From Scandinavium hiltneri (GTDB lineage Bacteria > Pseudomonadota > Gammaproteobacteria > Enterobacterales > Enterobacteriaceae): DNA of 64,000 bases. Where the stretch lies: assembly GCF_024764835.1 (NCBI RefSeq), contig NZ_JALIGE010000076.1, positions 434,001-498,000 of the forward strand, read 5' to 3'. Of the stretch, positions 9,556-18,075 are shown piece after piece; within the stretch, counting starts at the first letter, position 1; every line of letters begins with the position of its first letter. The notes beneath the pieces were generated by a model. The model had not been told where the DNA came from. It worked only from the letters and a program-made list of their open reading frames with translations, and ran no database searches. The position numbers and the translations under genes were made by a program.

Positions 9556-9996
9556 TTAAGCGGTTAGCGGCTGTGCGGAAACAAAACGCGGGGCTTTGAG
9601 TTCGTCGCACATATAGCAGACGAGATCGTGCAGCAGCCCGGCGATTGTTGCCGCCTCTGCTTCATCTTCCGCTTGCAGCAGCGAATAAGCCGTCACCCGG
9701 CAATATTCATACTGCGTATCGGAATCACCGAACAACCAGTTTGTCTCCTTCGGCAGCATCTCATCCACGGTCAGTTCAATAATGCGCAGATCGCTTAGTA
9801 TCTCATCGAATGCCAGCCTCAGGGCATCAAGGTAGGCAATCAGGCAGCGACAAACCGGCTGATATTGCTCTACGGTTCTGCAGTCGAGAAGAATTTGTGC
9901 CAGCAGCTCGCAGCGCTCGGCAAGATCGATACTATCGGGATGCCCGACGGTGAGTTCGCTGTAAAGCTGGGGGATAATTTCGCGTGTATTTTCCAT
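9556..9996 (-). CDS. Unrecognised acidic protein, 146 aa
   Basis: I do not recognise a family. The protein is acidic, Leu-rich and probably helical, with no signal peptide or membrane segment, and has Cys residues scattered (CELLAQILLDCRTV, CRCLIAYL, CYMCDELK). AAGGA lies 10 nt before the ATG, and coding-like codon use supports a real gene. It stands alone on the minus strand between the DUF4239 gene and clpA. Its upstream region begins with a 92-nt strongly structured element, described separately. No function is proposed. Confidence 0.65.
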   Translation of the reverse strand: MENTREIIPQLYSELTVGHPDSIDLAERCELLAQILLDCRTVEQYQPVCRCLIAYLDALRLAFDEILSDLRIIELTVDEMLPKETNWLFGDSDTQYEYCRVTAYSLLQAEDEAEAATIAGLLHDLVCYMCDELKAPRFVSAQPLTA

Positions 9997-10028
9997 CAGT
10001 TATTGTCCTTAATAATTGCAGATTAGCT

Positions 10029-10120
10029 ACCCACGCCAAATGGGTGGTGGACTGAACCGGTTGGCGTACCGACCACGCGAAAAAATCGGCGCTTCCGAAG
10101 AAGCTCCAGTTCAGCCCACC
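10029..10120 (-). promoter_or_regulatory. Structured leader candidate upstream of the 146-aa gene
   Basis: Outer arms GGTGGACTGAACCGG and CCAGTTCAGCCCACC pair at 13 of 15 positions over a 75-nt span (10046-10120). Read on the minus strand, the interior holds GCTTC-TTCG-GAAGC, a hairpin with a UUCG tetraloop, and a second weaker CCGA/TCGG pairing. A separate ACCCA/TGGGT hairpin (10029-10045) abuts it. The block ends 32 nt before the ATG of the 146-aa gene, so in a transcript it would be a branched 5' leader. It could instead be DNA-level mobile-element remains. Confidence 0.45.
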
Positions 10121-10369
10121 ATTATTATGAACTCACGGAGTATATCCGCAGCAGATAAAAAAGGTGAACAAAACCAACAAGAAAACTCTGTCGTTTCTTT
10201 CACGTGGTTCAGGACGCCAATCCCGACACCTGATTTTGCAGGTGCATCGCCACGCTATCACTGTTTGTATATCCAGCAAGATCCACATTAAAATTCTGGA
10301 AAGATGCTCGCAAAATTTCGCTTAGGGAATAAAAAACACGCTTTTGGGCTATTCGGTTTCCCCATGTAT

Positions 10370-10450
10370 TTGTTGCCCGATGGCGCTGACGCTTATCAGG
10401 CCTACAAAATCACTCCTTAAATCGTAGGCTCGGCAAGGTCGCGTTGGGTA
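10370..10450. repeat. Degenerate REP/BIME-like element
   Basis: GCCCGATGGCGCTGACGCTT..CAGGCCTAC is a recognisable REP unit, followed after ~16 nt by an inverted partial unit GTAGGCTCGGCAAGG. It lies in the 480-bp gene-free stretch downstream of clpA (minus strand). Nothing else is evident in 10121-10480. Confidence 0.6.
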
Positions 10451-10480
10451 ACGTCTCAGCAACACGCTTCGGACGTAAAA

Positions 10481-10502
10481 AAACCGGGCTTACGCCCGGT
10501 TT
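10481..10502 (-). terminator. clpA rho-independent terminator
   Basis: Perfect stem AAACCGGGC/GCCCGGTTT with a 4-nt loop; on the minus strand it continues into a T-run (TTTTTTTACG). It is 27 nt past the clpA stop. Confidence 0.9.
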
Positions 10503-10528
10503 CGTCATTTCAGTTATCACACCGACGG

Positions 10529-12805
10529 CTAGTGCGCTGCTTCCGGTTTACGTTTCTGCGCCGCCTGGAAGTCATAGGTCAACGCGTTGGCGTCAGTATC
10601 GAGCGCCACGGTGACCTGGCCGCCATCCACCAGCGAGCCAAACAGCAGTTCGTTGGCGAGCGGTTTCTTCAGGTTGTCCTGAATCACACGCACCATTGGA
10701 CGCGCCCCCATTGCACGGTCGTAGCCTTTTTCCGCCAGCCAGTTGCGGGCTTCCTGACTCACTTCCAGCGACACGCCTTTCTGATCCAGCTGCACCTGCA
10801 GTTCAACAATGAACTTATCGACGACCTGATGGATAACATCCGTTGACAGGTGATCGAACCAGATGATGTTGTCCAGACGGTTACGGAATTCTGGCGTGAA
10901 GATTTTTTTGATCTCTTCCATCGCATCGGTGCTGTTATCCTGATGGATCAGGCCGATAGATTTACGCTCAGTTTCACGTACCCCGGCGTTGGTGGTCATC
11001 ACCAGCACGACATTGCGGAAGTCTGCTTTGCGGCCGTTATTATCGGTCAGCGTGCCGTTGTCCATCACCTGCAACAGCAGGTTAAAGACATCCGGGTGCG
11101 CTTTTTCGATTTCATCCAGCAGCAGTACCGCGTGTGGATGCTTGATGACCGCGTCCGTCAGCAGACCGCCCTGATCAAAGCCCACGTAGCCCGGAGGCGC
11201 ACCAATCAGGCGGCTCACCGTGTGGCGTTCCATGTATTCCGACATATCGAAACGCAGCAGCTCAATGCCGAGAGCCTTCGACAGCTGAACGGTCACTTCG
11301 GTTTTACCGACCCCGGTTGGCCCCGCGAACAGGAACGAACCAACCGGTTTGTGATCCTGGCCCAGTCCTGCACGGCTCATCTTGATGGCTTCGGTTAAGG
11401 CCTCAATGGCTTTATCCTGACCAAAGACCAGCATTTTCAGGCGATCGCCGAGGTTCTTCAGCGTGTCGCGGTCGCTCTGAGAAACGCTCTTCTCAGGGAT
11501 ACGCGCGATTCTGGCCACCACGGTTTCAATATCCGCAACGTTGATCGTTTTCTTGCGCTTGCTGATCGGCATCAGACGCGCACGCGCGCCCGCTTCGTCG
11601 ATCACATCAATCGCTTTATCCGGCAAATGACGATCGTTAATGTATTTCACCGCCAGTTCCACCGCCGCACGCACCGCTTTCGCGGTATACCGCACGTCGT
11701 GGTGCGCTTCGTACTTCGGCTTCAGGCCGTTAATGATTTGAACGGTTTCTTCAACCGACGGCTCAGTGATATCAATTTTCTGGAAGCGACGTGCCAGCGC
11801 ACGGTCTTTTTCGAAAATGTTGCTGAATTCCTGATATGTCGTGGAACCAATCACCCGAATTTTGCCGCTGGAAAGCAGCGGTTTAATCAGGTTCGCCGCA
11901 TCAACCTGGCCGCCGGACGCCGCACCCGCACCGATAATGGTGTGGATCTCGTCGATAAACAGGATGCTGTTGGTATCCTGCTCCAGCTGTTTGAGCAGCG
12001 CTTTAAAGCGTTTTTCAAAATCGCCGCGATATTTGGTGCCCGCCAGCAGCGAGCCAATATCCAGCGAGTAAAGGGTGCAATCGGCAATCACTTCCGGCAC
12101 GTCGCCCTGCACAATGCGCCAGGCAAGACCTTCCGCAATCGCGGTTTTACCGACGCCGGACTCACCGACCAGCAGCGGGTTATTTTTACGTCGACGGCAC
12201 AGAACCTGTATGGCGCGCTCCAGCTCTTTATCGCGGCCAATCAGCGGGTCAATGCCGCCTACGCGAGCAAGCTGATTTAAATTGGTGGTGAAGTTTTCCA
12301 TACGATCCTCCCCGCCTGCTTGCTCTTCAGTGTTCGGTTGGCTTCCGGAATCGGAAGACTGGCTCGGCTCGTCTTTACGGGTGCCGTGGGAGATGAAGTT
12401 CACCACATCGAGACGGCTCACTTCATGTTTGCGCAGCAGATAGGCCGCCTGGGACTCCTGCTCGCTGAAGATCGCGACCAGCACATTCGCACCGGTGACT
12501 TCGCTACGGCCGGACGATTGAACGTGGAATACGGCACGCTGTAATACGCGCTGGAAGCTGAGCGTCGGCTGAGTGTCGCGCTCTTCTTCGCTGGCTGGCA
12601 GTACCGGCGTGGTCTGTTCGATGAAGGCTTCGAGTTCCTGACGCAGCGCCACCAGATCCACGGAGCAGGCTTCCAGCGCTTCGCGGGCAGATGGGTTGCT
12701 GAGCAGAGCCAGCAACAGATGCTCGACGGTCATAAACTCATGACGGTGCTCGCGCGCTCTGGCGAAAGCCATATTTAAACTGAGTTCCAGTTCTTGATTG
12801 AGCAT
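10529..12805 (-). CDS. clpA: ATP-dependent Clp protease ATPase subunit ClpA
   Basis: A 758-residue AAA+ unfoldase that feeds substrates to ClpP. An N-terminal double Clp repeat (residues ~1-145) binds ClpS. The first ATPase module shows Walker A GESGVGKTA and Walker B ILFIDEIHTI; the second shows Walker A GPTGVGKTE and VLLLDEIEKA. The start at MLNQELELSLN has a strong GGGGGAGGTG site; a start five codons upstream would overlap that site and is not used. It follows clpS by 30 nt on the same strand. ClpA with ClpS executes the N-degron pathway supplied by Aat. Confidence 0.98.
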   Translation of the reverse strand: MLNQELELSLNMAFARAREHRHEFMTVEHLLLALLSNPSAREALEACSVDLVALRQELEAFIEQTTPVLPASEEERDTQPTLSFQRVLQRAVFHVQSSGRSEVTGANVLVAIFSEQESQAAYLLRKHEVSRLDVVNFISHGTRKDEPSQSSDSGSQPNTEEQAGGEDRMENFTTNLNQLARVGGIDPLIGRDKELERAIQVLCRRRKNNPLLVGESGVGKTAIAEGLAWRIVQGDVPEVIADCTLYSLDIGSLLAGTKYRGDFEKRFKALLKQLEQDTNSILFIDEIHTIIGAGAASGGQVDAANLIKPLLSSGKIRVIGSTTYQEFSNIFEKDRALARRFQKIDITEPSVEETVQIINGLKPKYEAHHDVRYTAKAVRAAVELAVKYINDRHLPDKAIDVIDEAGARARLMPISKRKKTINVADIETVVARIARIPEKSVSQSDRDTLKNLGDRLKMLVFGQDKAIEALTEAIKMSRAGLGQDHKPVGSFLFAGPTGVGKTEVTVQLSKALGIELLRFDMSEYMERHTVSRLIGAPPGYVGFDQGGLLTDAVIKHPHAVLLLDEIEKAHPDVFNLLLQVMDNGTLTDNNGRKADFRNVVLVMTTNAGVRETERKSIGLIHQDNSTDAMEEIKKIFTPEFRNRLDNIIWFDHLSTDVIHQVVDKFIVELQVQLDQKGVSLEVSQEARNWLAEKGYDRAMGARPMVRVIQDNLKKPLANELLFGSLVDGGQVTVALDTDANALTYDFQAAQKRKPEAAH

Positions 12806-12835
12806 AGGCACCTCCCCCAATTTGAATGCCTGAAA

Positions 12836-13156
12836 TCAGGCCTGTTCCAGCGTACACAACAACGGATGTTCGTTTTCCTTAGCGTACGTGTTCACCATCG
12901 CAACTTTGGTTTCGGCGACTTCGGCGGTAAACACGCCGCAAATCGCTTTCCCCTGATAGTGAACGGCGAGCATCAGTTGCGTTGCACGTTCTACATCATA
13001 AGAAAAGAATTTCTGTAACACGTCAATAACAAACTCCATTGGCGTGTAATCATCATTGAGCAATATCACTTTATACATCGACGGCGGCTGTAGCGCGTCG
13101 CGTACTTTGTCTTCTGCAAGCTGGTCAAAATCCAGCCAATCACGCGTCTTACCCAT
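12836..13156 (-). CDS. clpS: ClpA adaptor ClpS
   Basis: A 106-residue adaptor that recognises N-terminal Leu, Phe, Trp or Tyr and delivers the protein to ClpA. The core YKVILLNDDYTPMEFVIDVL and the downstream VHYQGKAICGVF that form the N-degron pocket are intact. It is first in a clpS-clpA operon. The upstream 460 bp contains an ERIC element and the cspD promoter region. Confidence 0.98.
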   Translation of the reverse strand: MGKTRDWLDFDQLAEDKVRDALQPPSMYKVILLNDDYTPMEFVIDVLQKFFSYDVERATQLMLAVHYQGKAICGVFTAEVAETKVAMVNTYAKENEHPLLCTLEQA

Positions 13157-13231
13157 TGTCAGTGTTCATCTTTGGTTGCCGCTCCGGCAGGAAACATCCC
13201 GTCGGCTTCCCAGAGCGAGTTTATTTGAATC

Positions 13232-13357
13232 TATACCCCAATAATTCGAGGTGCATTGAGGCGGCAAGTCCGTAAATCCCCAGGAGCATAGATAACTATG
13301 TGACTGGGGTGAGCGGACGCCGCCAACGAAAATGCAGCTTGAAGTATGACGGGTATA
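13232..13357. repeat. ERIC (IRU) element, full length
   Basis: A 126-bp imperfect palindrome starting TATACCCC and ending GGGTATA. It contains the diagnostic ERIC core AATCCCCAGGAGCATAGATA and GTGACTGGGGTGAGCG. It lies between divergent clpS and cspD, 75 nt before clpS, and would be transcribed in the leader of either gene. ERIC elements are non-coding, enterobacterial and MITE-like. Confidence 0.92.
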
Positions 13358-13616
13358 CAGTAAAGCGTAGATAACTATCCTCTATTACTGCCATTCGCCA
13401 TTCCTGCTAAACGCGACTTTTGTCACATTCCTTGCAATAGCGTTAACTGCTTCAAATTTTGGTGCATTTTTCACCGAACTTCGCTATCTGCCGCTTGACG
13501 CGATGCCTGATTTATCTAAATTGTACAGGCGAGAGTTGGCGAGGTTTTGAACAGCCTGCCGATTTCACCACCGGTTCTTTCCATCTGAATATAAGATTCT
13601 CGAAGGATGTCGATGT

Positions 13617-13844
13617 ATGGAAATGGGTACTGTTAAGTGGTTCAACAATGCAAAAGGGTTCGGTTTTATCTGCCCTGAAGGCGGCGGCGAAGATATCTTC
13701 GCGCATTACTCTACCATCCAGATGGATGGCTACAGAACGTTAAAAGCCGGACAAGCCGTTCGGTTTGATGTCCACCAGGGGCCAAAAGGCAATCACGCCA
13801 GCGTCATCGTTCCGGTCGAAGCTGAAATCGCCGCGGTTGCGTAG
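13617..13844 (+). CDS. cspD: Cold-shock-like protein CspD
   Basis: A 75-residue cold-shock-domain protein. In E. coli it is induced in stationary phase rather than by cold and inhibits replication by binding single-stranded DNA. The RNP1 motif KGFGFICPEG and RNP2-like DIFAHYSTI are intact. The AAGGA site precedes the ATG. The upstream 260 bp, to the ERIC element, is AT-rich and should hold the promoter. Confidence 0.97.
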   Translation: MEMGTVKWFNNAKGFGFICPEGGGEDIFAHYSTIQMDGYRTLKAGQAVRFDVHQGPKGNHASVIVPVEAEIAAVA

Positions 13845-13875
13845 CCTTTAGCTCCATTGTGTACATGCTGCCCTC

Positions 13876-13906
13876 AAAATGCCAGTCTGTGTGACTGGCA
13901 TTTTTT
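13876..13906. terminator. Bidirectional terminator between cspD and macB
   Basis: Perfect 12-bp stem AAAATGCCAGTC/GACTGGCATTTT with loop TGTGT and a T-run in the cspD direction. The A-run on the other side supplies Ts for macB, which converges from the right. Confidence 0.9.
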
Positions 13907-13913
13907 ATACCCG

Positions 13914-15857
13914 CTATTCCCGCGCCAGAGCATCCACCGGATCAAGCCGGGCTGCATTTCGCGCCGGTAACCAGCCAAACAGCACGCCGGTCAGGGTAGA
14001 ACAGATAAACGCCATAAGGAGTGCCAACGGGGAGAAACCGATACCCCAGTCGGGCAAAAACAGCTGCAAGGTAAAGGCGATAATCAGCGATAAACTGACG
14101 CCCAACGCGCCACCCACCAGACACACCAGTACTGCTTCAATCAAAAACTGTTGCAGGACATCACTGGCCCGCGCCCCCACCGCCATGCGGATCCCTATTT
14201 CACGGGTGCGTTCCGTCACCGACACCAGCATGATATTCATCACTCCGATGCCGCCCACCACCAGCGAAATTATCGCCACCAGCGTTAAGAACAACTGTAG
14301 TGTATGTGTGGTCCGCTCAGCCGTTTTCAAGATGCTGTCCATGTTCCAGGTGAAGAAATCTTTCTTCCCATGGCGCAGATTCAGTAAGCGCGTAAGCTGC
14401 AGGTCGGCCAGCGTGCTGTCATAGCCTTCGTTCACGCGGACCGTTATCGAATTCAGCCACGACTGGCCGATCACCCGCCCGGCCATCGTGGTGTACGGCA
14501 GCCAGACACGGAGAATTTTACTGCTGCCAAACATCCCCTGCTTTTCATCCGCCACGCCAATAATGGTGGCAGGCATATTGCCCACCAGAATGATTTCACC
14601 CACCACATTGGCTTTATTCGGAAACAGCTGGCGACGGGTATTACCGTCAAGCACCACCACCTGCGCCCGGCCGTTCAGCTGCACGTCATTGAAGGTATTC
14701 CCTTCGCTGAAGGTCATGCCGTAAACGTTAAAATACTGCGCGCCCACGCCTTCTACGCTGGCCGAAACGTCGGTATTGCCCACCCGTAAACGCAGGCTTT
14801 TCGACACCGCAGGCGTGGCAGAACTGACCCAGGATTGCTTCTGGATTGCCAGCAGATCGTCATATTTCAGCGCCTGCTGATATTGCGGATCGTCATCACC
14901 AAAATCTTTGCCGGGGTAAACATCAATGGTGTTGGTACCGATGGCGCGGATATCCGCCAGCACCATTTGCTTGGCGGCATCACCCACAACCACAATCGAC
15001 ACTACCGAGGTGATGCCGATAATGATCCCGAGCATCGTTAACAGGGTACGCATTTTATTGGCCGCTAACGCCCGCCATGCCATGGCCAGCGCCTCGCGAA
15101 AGCCGCTGATGAACTGTCGCCAGCCGGAAAGCTCACCGGCTGACGCGACGGTTGACGCACCTGAAAGCGCTATTTTTGCCGGCGGATCGCTAATGATTTC
15201 GCCGTCGCGAATTTCGATGATGCGCTCAGCCTGCGCCGCCACCGTCGGGTCGTGGGTGACAATAATCACCGTATGCCCCTGGGATTTGAGCTGATGCAGA
15301 ATCGCCATCACCTCTTCGCCGGAATGGCTGTCGAGTGCCCCGGTCGGTTCATCGGCCAGAATCACCTGCCCGCCGTTCATCAGCGCGCGGGCGATACTCA
15401 CGCGCTGCTGCTGGCCGCCGGAAAGCTGCGAGGGCTGATAATCAACGCGATCGCCCAGCCCCAGACGCTGCAACAGTTGCTGCGCCCGCTCAAGCCGCCG
15501 TTTGCGTTCGGTGCCCGCGTACACCGCGGGCACCTCCACGTTTTGCACCGCCGTCAGGTGCGACAGTAAATGATATCGCTGGAAGATAAAGCCAAAATGT
15601 TCACGACGCAGCCGCGCCAGCGCATCGCCGTCGAGCGTCGCGACGTCCGTGCCCGCCACGCGATAGGTGCCGCTGCTCGGCTTATCGAGGCAGCCGAGAA
15701 TGTTCATCAGCGTCGATTTACCGGAGCCGGATGCGCCGACGATCGCCACCATTTCACCCGCATGAATGCTGAGCGTAATCCCTTTCAGGACCTCAACGCT
15801 CTGGTCGCCGGAAGGATAACTGCGACGAATATGGCTGAGCTCCAGCAGCGCCGTCAT
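13914..15857 (-). CDS. macB: MacB macrolide/enterotoxin ABC efflux subunit
   Basis: A 647-residue inner-membrane ATPase/permease that works with MacA and TolC to expel macrolides and heat-stable enterotoxin. The N-terminal ATPase (Walker A GASGSGKST, signature LSGGQQQRVSIARAL, Walker B VILADEPTGALD) is followed by the first helix near residue 270, a large periplasmic domain and three C-terminal helices (FtsX fold). Its start overlaps the macA stop by 4 nt, so the two are co-translated. Confidence 0.97.
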   Translation of the reverse strand: MTALLELSHIRRSYPSGDQSVEVLKGITLSIHAGEMVAIVGASGSGKSTLMNILGCLDKPSSGTYRVAGTDVATLDGDALARLRREHFGFIFQRYHLLSHLTAVQNVEVPAVYAGTERKRRLERAQQLLQRLGLGDRVDYQPSQLSGGQQQRVSIARALMNGGQVILADEPTGALDSHSGEEVMAILHQLKSQGHTVIIVTHDPTVAAQAERIIEIRDGEIISDPPAKIALSGASTVASAGELSGWRQFISGFREALAMAWRALAANKMRTLLTMLGIIIGITSVVSIVVVGDAAKQMVLADIRAIGTNTIDVYPGKDFGDDDPQYQQALKYDDLLAIQKQSWVSSATPAVSKSLRLRVGNTDVSASVEGVGAQYFNVYGMTFSEGNTFNDVQLNGRAQVVVLDGNTRRQLFPNKANVVGEIILVGNMPATIIGVADEKQGMFGSSKILRVWLPYTTMAGRVIGQSWLNSITVRVNEGYDSTLADLQLTRLLNLRHGKKDFFTWNMDSILKTAERTTHTLQLFLTLVAIISLVVGGIGVMNIMLVSVTERTREIGIRMAVGARASDVLQQFLIEAVLVCLVGGALGVSLSLIIAFTLQLFLPDWGIGFSPLALLMAFICSTLTGVLFGWLPARNAARLDPVDALARE

Positions 15858-16969
15858 TTCGTCGCCCCAGGTTTGCCCTCGCCAGTAATGACTTCATCGC
15901 CCTCTTCCAGGCCTTTCACCACTTCCACATCGGTGTCATTCCGCGAACCCAGGGTGATTTCCCGCTCTTTGACTTCGCCATTACGCAGCAGGCGTACGTT
16001 GTAACGGTTGTCGCCCGTCGCATCGCCCAGCGCGGAAAGCGGAATACTCAACACATTAGTCACGCCTGAAAGTTGGATATGCACCTGGGCAGTCATTTCC
16101 AGACGCAGCACGCCTTTCGGGTTTGGCACTTCAAAACGCGCGTAATAGAAAATGGCGTCATTGACCTTTTCCGGAGTCGGCAGAATGTCTTTCAGCGTAC
16201 CTTCGTATCGGGTTAGCGGATCGCCCAGCACCGTAAACCAGGCCTTCTGGCCCGGTTTGAGATGAATCACATCGGCCTCGGACACCTGGGCTTTCACCAG
16301 CATGGTGCGCAGATCGGCCAGGGTCAGAATATTGGGTGCCTGCTGGGCCGCGATCACAGTCTGGCCTTGCAGCGTAGTGATTTGCGTCACTTCGCCCGCC
16401 ATTGGCGCCAAAATGCGGGTGTAGTCGAGGTTGGTTTTGGCGGTGTCCAGGGTCGCCTGATTGCGCTTGATTTGCGCATCAATGGTGCCAATCTGCGCCT
16501 CTTTTACCGCCACGTCCGTTGCGGTGGTATCCAAATCCTGCTGCGAAATAAGCTTTGTTTTGGCCAGTTGCTGGTTACGGGCGTAGGTCACCTGAGCCAG
16601 CTTACGTTCAGCCAGCGCCTGCAAGCGCTGCGCGCGCAGCTCCATCAGCGTCGCTTCCACCTCTTTGATTTGGTTTTGCGCCTGCTCAGGGTCGATTACC
16701 CCTAATAGCTGATCTTTCTTCACCTTGTCGCCAATCGCGACTGACAGCGTTTTCAACTGCCCGCTGACCTGCGCGCCGACGTCAACTTTACGCACCGCGT
16801 CGAGCTTACCGGTTGCCAGCACGCTCTGTTGCAGGTCACCCTTACGGACAATCAGCGTTTGATAGCTCGGCAACGGCGCATTCAGCGTCCGCCATAACCA
16901 GAACCCCGCCAGCAGCAGCACGACGGCGAGCACCAGGTGAATTTTTTTGCCCTTTCCCTTCAGCTTCAT
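15854..16969 (-). CDS. macA: MacA periplasmic adaptor of MacAB-TolC
   Basis: A 371-residue membrane-fusion protein with one N-terminal helix (residues ~10-28, IHLVLAVVLLLAGFWLW). Then come the lipoyl/barrel-sandwich half (GQVSG-type AQVSGQLKTL), a long coiled-coil hairpin (about residues 95-180, rich in Gln, Ala and Leu) and the beta-barrel and membrane-proximal domains. It stimulates the MacB ATPase and docks to TolC. It is first gene of macAB; its promoter shares the space with divergent ybjX. Confidence 0.97.
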   Translation of the reverse strand: MKLKGKGKKIHLVLAVVLLLAGFWLWRTLNAPLPSYQTLIVRKGDLQQSVLATGKLDAVRKVDVGAQVSGQLKTLSVAIGDKVKKDQLLGVIDPEQAQNQIKEVEATLMELRAQRLQALAERKLAQVTYARNQQLAKTKLISQQDLDTTATDVAVKEAQIGTIDAQIKRNQATLDTAKTNLDYTRILAPMAGEVTQITTLQGQTVIAAQQAPNILTLADLRTMLVKAQVSEADVIHLKPGQKAWFTVLGDPLTRYEGTLKDILPTPEKVNDAIFYYARFEVPNPKGVLRLEMTAQVHIQLSGVTNVLSIPLSALGDATGDNRYNVRLLRNGEVKEREITLGSRNDTDVEVVKGLEEGDEVITGEGKPGATK

Positions 16970-17118
16970 AAAAATCCTACGTGTTTATCTTCTGCCGTTG
17001 ATTGTATCTAAACATTTCCTCAACGAAACCTCTCTTTTCTGGCTACGACCAGGCCGTTGCCTCTGCGTTGATAAACGTATTGATAAATTCGACTTTTCAC
17101 TCCGGCAAGGTGTCCCGT

Positions 17119-18075
17119 ATGTCACTCAACGCAGAACTTTCTTATTCAGAGCAACTGAACCCAAAAACTGGCTGGCAGCTGTTCAGGCTGTTGAGTAGTG
17201 GCCAACTGATGCCGGGTCTGGCCTGGAAAAATCCGGCCTATCGCCGCAAGTTTATGCTGCGTTCTTTGGCTACGCCATTCAGCACGGCCGCGTTGCTGTC
17301 ACGTCTTGCACAACAACCGCAATTGCTGGATATGCTGCACGTCCAGCCGGGCCTGCCGTGTCGTTTGCACCGTCCGTGGCTGTCGATGAACATGTCGCGC
17401 CAGAATGCCACCTCGGCGCTGATGGCTCATTATCAGATAATGGCTCAGCATCTGCCGGTTCAGGTGATGAATGCCTGGCTCAGCCGACGGGGCGTGACAC
17501 TTGCCACCCTCACCGGGCGCGACGAAAAGACGTTCAATATCCGTCTGCTTTCGGACGCGTTTCTCGATAAAGAAGGTGAAGCCACACTGGTGTTTACCGA
17601 TGCAGAAAATACCGTGCTGGCAGAATTAACCTTTACGCTATGCCCATTTGACGGCAAGCGGACGCTGTATATTGGTGGAATGCAGGGTGCGAAATCACAC
17701 GTGCCGCACGAGCTGATTCAGGCCGCAACCAAATCGTGTAACGGCCTGTTCCCAAAACGCCTGCTAGTCGAAGTCGCGATGACCCTTAGCCAGAAAATGA
17801 ACGCGGAGGTGATTCGCGCGGTGAGCAACGAAACGCACATCTATCGCAGCGTGCGCTATCGTCGGAAAAAGCAGGACAAGCTGCATGCGGATTACAACAG
17901 CTTCTGGGAGTCGCTCGGCGGTAATGTAGACGATAACGGCGATTATTTGCTGCCGCTAACGATGCCACGTAAGCCGATGGAAGAGATTGCCAGCAAGAAG
18001 CGTTCGGAATACCGCCGTCGCTATGAATTGCTCGACGGCCTGCAGATGCAGACCGCCGGAGTGTGCCAGCGTTAA
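17119..18075 (+). CDS. ybjX: DUF535 (VirK/YbjX family) protein
   Basis: A 318-residue protein of the VirK/YbjX family. In Salmonella these are PhoP-linked and affect envelope resistance to antimicrobial peptides; the biochemical role is unknown. No signal peptide is seen. Typical stretches are GQLMPGLAWKNPAYRRKF, PGLPCRLHRPWL and VSNETHIYRSVRYRRKKQDK. The ATG giving MSLNAELSY is used because AAGG lies upstream; an upstream TTG would add 39 unrelated residues. The stop interlocks with that of convergent ybjD. TGTTTA and TAAACA copies upstream (16982-17014) resemble PhoP half-sites but lack the right spacing. Confidence 0.88.
   Translation: MSLNAELSYSEQLNPKTGWQLFRLLSSGQLMPGLAWKNPAYRRKFMLRSLATPFSTAALLSRLAQQPQLLDMLHVQPGLPCRLHRPWLSMNMSRQNATSALMAHYQIMAQHLPVQVMNAWLSRRGVTLATLTGRDEKTFNIRLLSDAFLDKEGEATLVFTDAENTVLAELTFTLCPFDGKRTLYIGGMQGAKSHVPHELIQAATKSCNGLFPKRLLVEVAMTLSQKMNAEVIRAVSNETHIYRSVRYRRKKQDKLHADYNSFWESLGGNVDDNGDYLLPLTMPRKPMEEIASKKRSEYRRRYELLDGLQMQTAGVCQR

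Noticed and set aside
10046..10120. Integron attC-like or IS terminal inverted repeats
   Set aside because: The core sites do not fit the attC consensus, no transposase lies between the arms, and I see no target duplication.
10296..10312. CTGGAAAG resembling the anticodon region of tRNA-Ser GGA
   Set aside because: No flanking acceptor, D or T arms can be formed; it is a short chance match.
11627..12280. Plus-strand 217-codon frame inside clpA
   Set aside because: Antisense shadow of a highly conserved AAA+ gene; no family match.
16982..17014. PhoP box upstream of ybjX
   Set aside because: TGTTTA and TAAACA are present but in opposite orientation and 21 nt apart, not the direct repeat with 5-nt spacer that PhoP uses.
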